This document shows, piece after piece, positions 21,814 through 27,353 of a DNA stretch of 27,353 bases. A program made the position numbers and the translations under genes. Position 1 is the stretch's first letter, and every line of letters starts with the position of its first letter. The DNA lies in the IMG/VR virus record IMGVR_UViG_3300047548_000895, positions 1 through 27,353 of that record; one strand, 5' to 3'. This DNA comes from a virus. Below the pieces are notes generated by a model that was given only the letters and a program-made list of their open reading frames with translations, did not search any database and had not been told where the DNA came from.

Positions 21814-22232
21814 GCGAGCGCCGAGTCTTCATCTTGGCGCACCCACAGGCCCGCGCAAACGCAATCCACGCCGTGCAGACCGCGCCTGATGGCCTGTGCG
21901 TGACGATCCGCGACGTGAACCGCACGCTCGACCAGAACGCGGCTCAATGGCCGATCTTGGAAGCATTCAGCGATCAGCTGCTGTGGCCGGTCAATGGCCA
22001 GATGGTCAAGATGACCGCCGAAGAATGGAAAGATGTCCTGACTGCGGCCTTTCAGCGCGAGACTGCCCGCCTGGCCATGGGCCTCGATGGTGGCGTGGTG
22101 ATGCTTGGCCAACGCACCAGCAAGTTCGGGAAAAAGAAGTTCAGCGAGTGGCTGGAGTTTCTTCACAGTGTTGCGGCCCTGCGGGGTGTTGTTGTTTACC
22201 CCATCGAGGCCCGCCATGCAGTCGAACACTGA
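21810..22232 (+). CDS. ninB: NinB (Orf) recombination protein
   Basis: This 140-aa protein starts MSERRVFILAHPQARANAIH, coupled by ATGA. The end matches NinB: LGLDGG-type loop (LAMGLDGGVVMLGQRTSKFGK), then FSEWLEFLHSVAA, the usual motif, and a short acidic/basic tail. NinB/Orf binds single-stranded DNA and helps load the annealing recombinase, replacing host RecFOR. NinG follows, as in lambda-like ninR regions. Confidence 0.9.
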   Translation: MSERRVFILAHPQARANAIHAVQTAPDGLCVTIRDVNRTLDQNAAQWPILEAFSDQLLWPVNGQMVKMTAEEWKDVLTAAFQRETARLAMGLDGGVVMLGQRTSKFGKKKFSEWLEFLHSVAALRGVVVYPIEARHAVEH

Positions 22233-22797
22233 ACCAAAGCCAAAGACCGCTAAGTGCAAGGTTTGCGAGGGCACCTACCAACGCCTGCGGCCCATGCAGA
22301 AAGTGTGCAGCCCGGTCTGTGCCATGACTCACACCCGTGAGCTGGTGAAGAAGAAGGCCGAGCGCGAAGCCAAAGCCGAGCGCAAGGCCGACAAGGCGAA
22401 GCTGGACGCCATGCGCACCAAGCCCCAGCTGACCAAGCTGGCGCAGCAAGCCTTCAATGCTTTTATTCGCGCCCGGGACGCGGGAAAGCCCTGCATCAGC
22501 TGCGGCACGACCCTGAGCAACGAACCCAACACCTACGACGCGGGCCACTACCGCAGCGTGGGCAGCGCCCCCCACATGCGCTTTGTTGAGGACAACTGCC
22601 ACGGGCAATGCAAGCACTGCAACAACTACCTGGCCGGGAACCATGTGGCGTACCGCCTTGGATTGGTCGCTCGCATCGGCCTGCGCAACGTGGAGCTGAT
22701 CGAGGCCGACACCATCCTGCGCAAATACAGCCACGAAGGTCTGATCGAAATTGCCCGGCATTACAGGGCCGAGGCCAAGCGAATCCGGGGCAAGTAG
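22216..22797 (+). CDS. ninG: NinG (Rap-like) recombination protein
   Basis: This 193-aa protein starts MQSNTEPKPKTAKCKVCEGT and overlaps NinB by 17 nt. It carries an N-terminal zinc site (CKVC 14-17 and CSPVC 31-35), a long basic helix (about 42-70), and the NinG core: KPCISCG at 91-97, AGHYRS (His111), CKHCNNYLAGNH with Cys132, Cys135 and His143. NinG/Rap is a Holliday-junction nuclease in lambda. It completes the recombination set with NinB, RecT and the exonuclease. Confidence 0.9.
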   Translation: MQSNTEPKPKTAKCKVCEGTYQRLRPMQKVCSPVCAMTHTRELVKKKAEREAKAERKADKAKLDAMRTKPQLTKLAQQAFNAFIRARDAGKPCISCGTTLSNEPNTYDAGHYRSVGSAPHMRFVEDNCHGQCKHCNNYLAGNHVAYRLGLVARIGLRNVELIEADTILRKYSHEGLIEIARHYRAEAKRIRGK

Positions 22798-22826
22798 CGA
22801 AAAAGCGACAAGAGCTGTCCCGCTAG

Positions 22827-22855
22827 TTGCAAAGCTACCGGCGGGGTAGTAAGAT
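22827..22855 (+). promoter_or_regulatory. Early promoter with CTACC-N5-GGTAG operator (site B)
   Basis: A -35 box TTGCAA (22827-22832) and a -10 box TAAGAT (22850-22855) are spaced by 17 nt. The palindrome CTACC-GGCGG-GGTAG (22835-22849) fills the spacer and ends directly at the -10 box. It precedes the recT-exonuclease operon. Confidence 0.7.
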
Positions 22856-22927
22856 CACGCACATGCACCAGGAAACGCGGGGTCAGTCAGATACCCGTCC
22901 AGGCGCATCAACAGGAGAAAACCACCA

Positions 22928-23734
22928 ATGACAAACGCACTCGCCACACTCACCACACGACTGGCCGAACGCCTCGACATGGGCGACGGCTCGGGCCTGA
23001 TCGAAACCCTAAAGGCCACAGCCTTCAAAGGCCAAGTCAGTGACGCGCAAATGACCGCGCTGATGGTCGTGGCCAACCAGTACGGCCTGAACCCTTGGAC
23101 GAAGGAAATCTACGCCTTCCCAGACAAGAACAACGGCATCGTGCCCGTGGTCGGCGTTGACGGCTGGGCACGGATCATCAACAACCACCCGCAGTTTGAC
23201 GGCATGGACTTTGACCAGACCGACCAAGCCTGCACCTGCATCATCTACCGCAAGGACCGCAGCCACCCGGTCAAGGTCACCGAGTACATGGACGAATGCC
23301 GCCGAGGCACTGGCCCATGGCAAACGCACCCAAAGCGGATGCTGCGCCACAAGGCGATGATTCAGGGCGCTCGCTTGGCCTTCGGGTATGGCGGCATCTT
23401 TGACCAAGACGAGGCCGAGCGCATTGTTGAAGGCACCGTGATTGATGGCAACACGGGCGAGGTGATTCAGAAGCCACGCACGACCATGCCACGGGCTAGA
23501 CCCGAGGCAGTCGTTATCGATGACGTTCCCGCGCAGGCCACGTCCGCGCAGCCCGCAGCGACTGCCGCCGCCAAGCCGGTCACAGCAGGCCAGCTCAAGT
23601 GGATCGAGAACAAGTGCAAGTCGCTGGGCATCGAGGTCAGCGTGCCTCTTGAGCACCTGGGAATTGAATCGCTTGACGCCATGACGCCAGAGCAGTTCGA
23701 CCAGATCAAGAACCACCTGATGACGCAGGGCTGA
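22928..23734 (+). CDS. bet: RecT/Bet-family single-strand annealing recombinase
   Basis: The protein has 268 aa; a ribosome site (AGGAG) lies 8 nt before the ATG. The core matches phage Bet: VSDAQMTALMVVANQYGLNP, KEIYAFPDKNNGIVPVVGVD, GWARIINNHPQFDGM, then MLRHKAMIQGARLAFGYGG. After about residue 200 comes an Ala- and Pro-rich linker and a small helical C-terminal domain (QLKWIENKCKSLGIE). It anneals homologous single strands with the partner exonuclease encoded 4 nt downstream. Confidence 0.93.
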   Translation: MTNALATLTTRLAERLDMGDGSGLIETLKATAFKGQVSDAQMTALMVVANQYGLNPWTKEIYAFPDKNNGIVPVVGVDGWARIINNHPQFDGMDFDQTDQACTCIIYRKDRSHPVKVTEYMDECRRGTGPWQTHPKRMLRHKAMIQGARLAFGYGGIFDQDEAERIVEGTVIDGNTGEVIQKPRTTMPRARPEAVVIDDVPAQATSAQPAATAAAKPVTAGQLKWIENKCKSLGIEVSVPLEHLGIESLDAMTPEQFDQIKNHLMTQG

Positions 23735-23738
23735 TTCG

Positions 23739-24305
23739 ATGCTGACGTTTGACGAAGCCGCCCATAAGTATTTCTGGAACGGCAAGCCCGTTCCGGGCGT
23801 GACCAGCATCCTGCAGGCGCTGCACAGCTTCGACGGTGTGCCCGAAAGCATCCTTGTCCCTGCACAGGATCGCGGCACTGCCGTGCACCTGTGCTGCGAA
23901 TACCTTGACAAAGGCATCCTAGACGAGGACAGCATCGACCCGGCCATCGCGGGCTACGTTGACGCCTGGCGTCTGTTCACCGCCGAAATGCGACCCGAAT
24001 GGACGCACATTGAGGCGCAGTGCTTTCACCCGGTCATGCGCTACGCGGGGACGGTGGACCGGGTAGGCTTGCTCAACGGCAAGCGGTACGTTCTGGACAT
24101 CAAGACCAGCGTGGCATCGCACCCCGTCTGGGGTTTGCAGACCGCTGCCTACGCCCACGCGCTGGGAGAAACGACCGCCAGCCGCGCCACGGTGCAGCTG
24201 CGCAAGGACGGCACCTACCGGCTGTTGGAATGGTCGGACGCCGCCGACTGGCCAACGTTTGCCTCGCTCATCACGATCAACAACTTTCTTCAAAAACACG
24301 GGTAG
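23739..24305 (+). CDS. PD-(D/E)XK exonuclease (partner of RecT)
   Basis: This 188-aa protein starts MLTFDEAAHKYFWNGKPVPG four nt after the RecT stop. It has the motifs of a RecB/Cas4-like PD-(D/E)XK nuclease: VPGVTSIL, RGTAVH (His50), AGTVDRVG with Asp107, VLDIKTS with Asp120 and Lys122, and QTAAYAHAL with Gln134. It would resect double-stranded ends and hand the 3' strand to RecT. It is shorter than lambda Exo, which is normal for this subtype. Confidence 0.9.
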   Translation: MLTFDEAAHKYFWNGKPVPGVTSILQALHSFDGVPESILVPAQDRGTAVHLCCEYLDKGILDEDSIDPAIAGYVDAWRLFTAEMRPEWTHIEAQCFHPVMRYAGTVDRVGLLNGKRYVLDIKTSVASHPVWGLQTAAYAHALGETTASRATVQLRKDGTYRLLEWSDAADWPTFASLITINNFLQKHG

Positions 24306-24342
24306 AAACCCTACCCGCCCGGTAGCAAAACTACCATATAAT
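24301..24342 (+). promoter_or_regulatory. Early promoter with phased array of GGTAG/CTACC half-sites (site C)
   Basis: GGTAG (24301), CTACC (24311), GGTAG (24321) and CTACC (24331) alternate with exactly 10-bp steps, then a perfect consensus -10 box TATAAT lies at 24337-24342. The central pair is the same CTACC-N5-GGTAG operator as at the three other promoters. No clear -35 box is seen apart from the operator bases. It drives the gene that begins 30 nt downstream. Confidence 0.7.
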
Positions 24343-24371
24343 TCACACGTCAACACCCAGGAGAAAACACC

Positions 24372-25148
24372 ATGACAACCGACAGCATCCTCGCCCCACT
24401 CGCCGCCATCCACGCGCCCGACGCCAACCAGCTAAACAGCCGTGCCCATGCGGCCTTGACCATGGTCGAGTCCATGGTGATCGACTCGCAGGAAACCTAC
24501 GACCTTGCCGCCGACGAACTGAAGGCGATCAAAAGCAAGTCCACCACGCTGGAAACGCAGCGCACCGCCATCACCGGCCCGATCAACAAGGCGCTCAAGG
24601 CCGTGAACGATCTGTTTCGTGGCCCGGCGCAGTACCTTGAGCAAGCCGAAAAGATCATCAAGGCCAAGATGCTCACCTATTCAGCCGAGCAGGAGCGCAT
24701 CGCCGCCGAAGAACGCCGCAAGGCCGAGGCCTTGGTGCGTGCCGAGCAAGAGCGCCTGGCCCGCGAAGCAGCCGCCAAGGAAGCCGCTGCCAAGGCCGAA
24801 GCCGACGCCCTGATCGCAGCAGGCAATGCCGAGAAAGCCGCCGAGGTGCAGGCCCAGGCTGCCATCGAGGCCGCGAGTATTACCGCCACGGCGCAGGTAA
24901 TGACGGCCCCCGTGGTCGAGGTGTCCGTGGCCAAGGTGTCAGGCATCAGCCAGCGCAGCGTGTGGAAGGCCGAGTGCACCGACAAGGCTGCGCTTATCTC
25001 CTACATCGCCGCCAACCCAGCGTTTCTCAATCTGGTCGAGGTCAACGCCTCCGCGCTGAACCAGATGGCCAAGGCCATGAAGGAAACGATGCAGATCCCA
25101 GGCGTTCGCGCCTTTGAAGAAAAGACGCTGGCCGCGAGCCGCGCCTGA
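24372..25148 (+). CDS. Coiled-coil phage protein of the recombination region
   Basis: This 258-aa protein is preceded by AGGAG 8 nt before its ATG. It begins MTTDSILAPLAAIHAPDANQ, followed by a helical stretch and then a long charged Ala/Glu-rich coiled coil at about 95-165 (EERRKAEALVRAEQERLARE), and a globular C-terminal part (WKAECTDKAALISYIAANPA and later MQIPGVRAFEEKTLAAS). This build is common among unnamed phage proteins encoded beside RecT and exonuclease genes. The WKxxVxDxxALxxxIA-like end resembles domains seen with phage SSB-associated proteins, but I cannot name it. Confidence 0.72.
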   Translation: MTTDSILAPLAAIHAPDANQLNSRAHAALTMVESMVIDSQETYDLAADELKAIKSKSTTLETQRTAITGPINKALKAVNDLFRGPAQYLEQAEKIIKAKMLTYSAEQERIAAEERRKAEALVRAEQERLAREAAAKEAAAKAEADALIAAGNAEKAAEVQAQAAIEAASITATAQVMTAPVVEVSVAKVSGISQRSVWKAECTDKAALISYIAANPAFLNLVEVNASALNQMAKAMKETMQIPGVRAFEEKTLAASRA

Positions 25149-25156
25149 ACAGTTAC

Positions 25157-25284
25157 GGGCGGCACGCCGCAGGGATTGCACCTGTGGGTCTGTGAAGGTG
25201 GAACGCCGACAGACCCTAACGCGAAGGCGATAGCAGGAACCACCCAGCGCCGGTCTGAGAAGGACGCGCCGCCCACCATTTTTT
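25157..25284. other. Structured intergenic region, possible non-coding RNA
   Basis: The 148-nt gap between the coiled-coil and FtsK-gamma genes holds no credible gene. GGGCGGC (25157-25163) pairs with GCCGCCC (25268-25274), closing the region. Inside, GGGTCTGT (25186-25193) pairs perfectly with ACAGACCC (25209-25216). A run of six T follows at 25279-25284. It could be a structured leader RNA or an intercistronic regulatory element. Confidence 0.45.
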
Positions 25285-25296
25285 GAAAGCAACACC

Positions 25297-26022
25297 ATGC
25301 AAGACCAAGCAACAAAACGCCCCCCGTTCAAGGTGAACGGGGCGGCAACCATCAAGCACCTGAACGTCCGCAAGGAAGGCCCCGAGGACGACAAGATCAT
25401 TGCCGTGGACATCAAGCTGGAAATCAAGCATGTGGACCGCCGCTTGTGCGCCTACTTCGATGACGCCTTGGAGGCTTTCTTGTGGCGGGGCAACACGGAC
25501 GCCCTGATCGCCCGCAACATGTACTTGCAGCCGGTCGCGTTTTCAAACCTGATCACGGGCGCGAGCTTCACCATCGAAAGCAAGACATTCGTCGGCTGTG
25601 AGGTGAAGAAGTTTGCGATGGAACCCCGCGACGGTGGCGTGATGACCCTCACCTGCGCCGTTTCTGTGTACCCCTTGGCATCCGAGGTGTCTGGCCTTGC
25701 CAAGCTGGTGCAGGACGACGCCCATGTGTCCATCGAAGGCCCGCCCGATCTGTTCGCCTCATCCCCTGACACTCAGGCCGATAAAGGCAGCGCCACAAAA
25801 GCCGAAGTCATCAAGGCCGCATCAAAGCTGCCCGACAGCCTGGTGGAGCTTGCCATCTCTCTGGTGAAGGCGCCAGGAGGGAAAGCCAGCATCAGCTATA
25901 TCCAGCGCAGCATGAAGATTGGCTACAACCAAGCCGCCCGCGTCATGGAAATCTTGGAGCAGAACGGCATCGTCGGCCCCATGCAGCCAAACGGCCAGCG
26001 CAAAGTTATTGAAACCGCATAA
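25297..26022 (+). CDS. Phage protein with C-terminal FtsK-gamma winged-helix domain
   Basis: This 241-aa protein starts MQDQATKRPPFKVNGAATIK. Residues 1-155 are a beta-rich domain I do not recognise (IIAVDIKLEIKHVDRRLCAY, then MTLTCAVSVYPLASEV). Residues 179-239 match the FtsK gamma winged helix closely: LVELAISLVKAPGGKASISY, then QRSMKIGYNQAARVMEIL, then QNGIVGP. In FtsK this domain reads the KOPS sequence and activates XerCD. No ATPase motor is present, so this is a stand-alone reader fused to a phage domain. It sits between recombination genes and SSB, 9 nt before SSB. Confidence 0.8.
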   Translation: MQDQATKRPPFKVNGAATIKHLNVRKEGPEDDKIIAVDIKLEIKHVDRRLCAYFDDALEAFLWRGNTDALIARNMYLQPVAFSNLITGASFTIESKTFVGCEVKKFAMEPRDGGVMTLTCAVSVYPLASEVSGLAKLVQDDAHVSIEGPPDLFASSPDTQADKGSATKAEVIKAASKLPDSLVELAISLVKAPGGKASISYIQRSMKIGYNQAARVMEILEQNGIVGPMQPNGQRKVIETA

Positions 26023-26031
26023 GGAAACATC

Positions 26032-26556
26032 ATGGCATCACTGAACAAAGTCCAAATCATCGGCAACTTGGGGGCCGATCCTGAAACCAGATACCTGCCC
26101 AGCGGCGATGCTGTGACCAGCATCCGGGTGGCCACCACCGAAAAGTGGAAGGACAAGCAGACCGGAGAAATGCAGGAGAGCGTTGAATGGCACTCCATCA
26201 GCTTCTTCGGGAAGCTGGCCGAAATCGCCAGCCAGTACCTCAAGAAGGGAAGCCAGGTCTACGTCGAAGGCAAGCTGCAGACGCGCAAGTACACCGACAA
26301 AAACGGGGTGGAGAAATTCGCCACCGGCATCAGGGCCGACACCATGCAAATGCTTGGCAGCCGTCAGGGTGGCGATGGCGAACAGCGCCAGGCTGCCCCA
26401 CAGCGCCAGCAGCGCCCGGCTGCAGCGCCCGCGAACACAGGTGGTGCAAGTGACGGGTTTGATGACATGACCGACGACATTCCATTCATTTCGGCGTCTA
26501 TGGCGCACGACATGACCGACAGCATTACAGGCAGGATGCGCCGCTATGACTACTAA
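26032..26556 (+). CDS. ssb: Single-stranded DNA-binding protein with C-terminal extension
   Basis: This 174-aa protein starts [20 protein letters not shown]. Residues 1-108 are the OB fold ([20 protein letters not shown], then [17 protein letters not shown]). A Gln/Pro/Ala-rich linker follows. The usual acidic tip DDIPF is at residues 148-152, not at the end: 22 more residues follow ([20 protein letters not shown] and two more). The gene overlaps the next one by 11 nt. SSB here would protect single strands during replication and RecT recombination. Confidence 0.92.
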   Translation: MASLNKVQIIGNLGADPETRYLPSGDAVTSIRVATTEKWKDKQTGEMQESVEWHSISFFGKLAEIASQYLKKGSQVYVEGKLQTRKYTDKNGVEKFATGIRADTMQMLGSRQGGDGEQRQAAPQRQQRPAAAPANTGGASDGFDDMTDDIPFISASMAHDMTDSITGRMRRYDY

Positions 26557-26893
26557 ATTTCAATCCGAACAATCACGCGCCCGCTTGCAACAGATGCGCC
26601 ATTTGTTGCGCAAAACCCCGATGACTGTCGTTGAGTTGGCTGGGGTCTTGCAAATGTCTGCGCCACACGCCAACCACTACGTCCGGCACCTGCGCGACAT
26701 GGGTGAAATCAAAGTCATAGAACAAAGGCTGGTTGGTCAGTTCAACACGCCAGCAAACGTCTGGGGGGTGATCGTCAAGCCTGCCTCAAAGCCAAAAGCT
26801 GGCAAAGCCAAGATGATCAACGCACCGCGACCAGGCGTGCACACGCTCACGCGCTGGATCGGTGGCAACCCGTTTGAAAGACTCACAGCATGA
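26546..26893 (+). CDS. Winged-helix DNA-binding protein
   Basis: This 115-aa protein starts [20 protein letters not shown], overlapping the SSB end by 11 nt. Residues about 12-62 form a winged helix: [20 protein letters not shown], then [16 protein letters not shown]. The basic C-terminus ([15 protein letters not shown]) may add DNA contact. It resembles small phage and plasmid transcription regulators of the ArsR/MarR-like shape but without a ligand domain. It is coupled by ATGA to the next gene. Confidence 0.7.
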   Translation: MTTKFQSEQSRARLQQMRHLLRKTPMTVVELAGVLQMSAPHANHYVRHLRDMGEIKVIEQRLVGQFNTPANVWGVIVKPASKPKAGKAKMINAPRPGVHTLTRWIGGNPFERLTA

Positions 26894-27353
26894 ACCACAT
26901 TGATGCAATGAAGCTGGTGCTGGAGAACTCGCAGCCATCACTCATGTCGCCGGGATGGACCTTTGTCCGCAACGAAGCCATCACCGCCCTGCGCGAAGCA
27001 CTTGCAGAGCAGCCAGCACAAACAGACTGGGAAGCTGTAGCAGCCGACCAAGCCTTGACCATTGCGCTGTTGAGGGCAGAGCAGCCAGCACAAGGATGCG
27101 ACCACTGCAATCACGCGCTGTATGCTGGGACAAAGTGCAAGAACTGTGGGCGGGTGACTGAGCAAGCAGCTATTAAGCGGGACTTAACACCTGAGCAGCC
27201 AGCACAAGCAGACGGCGAAACTATTGTGCAGACGTTCACAGGCTTGCCCAGGCGCAAGCTGCGCGAATTGCTGGCCGGTGGCTGGGAAGTGAATGGCGTT
27301 TGCTTTCAGCGCACCGAAGAAGATGGCACCGTGCGCCGAGGTGCAGCCACGAC
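26890..27353 (+). CDS. Modular phage protein with zinc ribbon, 3' end outside window
   Basis: The reading frame starts [20 protein letters not shown] (ATGA overlap) and runs off the right edge after 154 codons. It contains three EQPAQ linkers, a zinc ribbon CDHCNHALYAGTKCKNCG near residues 70-87, and a last part LRELLAGGWEVNGVCFQRTE that I know as a common phage tail-end module. The start and the QPAQ linker are shared with the gene at 15811. Such proteins look like mosaics of short modules. Function unknown. Confidence 0.7.
   Translation, partial: MNHIDAMKLVLENSQPSLMSPGWTFVRNEAITALREALAEQPAQTDWEAVAADQALTIALLRAEQPAQGCDHCNHALYAGTKCKNCGRVTEQAAIKRDLTPEQPAQADGETIVQTFTGLPRRKLRELLAGGWEVNGVCFQRTEEDGTVRRGAAT

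Overview
The window is a stretch of a tailed double-stranded DNA phage or prophage with an HK97-type head. The GC-rich codon use, the style of the small accessory genes and the capsid, terminase and replication types suggest a betaproteobacterial host, probably Burkholderiales/Comamonadaceae; this host call is an inference. No integrase, att site, lysis gene, tRNA or host gene is visible, so I cannot say whether it is integrated. Both ends cut through a gene.

Left half (1-14856, minus strand), the late packaging and head block. In order of transcription: a ParB-like protein with a truncated methyltransferase tail, a 71-aa unknown, small and large terminase subunits, two small unknowns, a 602-aa two-module beta-rich fibre-like protein, a 437-aa protein of about sixteen 23-aa repeats, a possible fibre-tail adaptor, a portal-MuF fusion, an XkdF-like protease/scaffold, the major capsid protein, a 64-aa unknown, a gp6-like connector, an HK97-gp10-like protein, a tail terminator-like protein and the tail tube (cut). 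Most genes overlap or nearly touch. A strong terminator follows the capsid gene.

Middle (14857-18658), control region. A rightward operon of nine very small genes (15031-17269), mostly joined by ATGA overlaps, converges on a leftward repressor gene; a bidirectional terminator lies between them. The repressor (146 aa, HTH, no S24 peptidase domain) is divergent from a Cro-like gene at 18166. A palindrome overlaps the -35 box of the Cro-side promoter. Next comes a promoter followed by a structured RNA of about 100 nt ending in a terminator, which resembles the phage C4 antisense RNA and lies upstream of the replication genes.

Right half (18659-27353, plus strand), replication, modification and recombination: a DnaT/O-like initiator, a P-like loader, a chain of small genes, an orphan C5-methyltransferase-like protein, NinB, NinG, RecT/Bet, a PD-(D/E)XK exonuclease, a coiled-coil protein, a protein ending in an FtsK-gamma winged helix, SSB, a winged-helix protein and a modular zinc-ribbon protein (cut).

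The most interesting signal joins these blocks. The same 15-bp palindrome, CTACC-N5-GGTAG, lies at the promoter of four separate rightward operons (14981, 18506, 22835, 24311), which suggests one repressor controlling a distributed early regulon. At 24301 the half-sites form an alternating array with exact 10-bp phasing.
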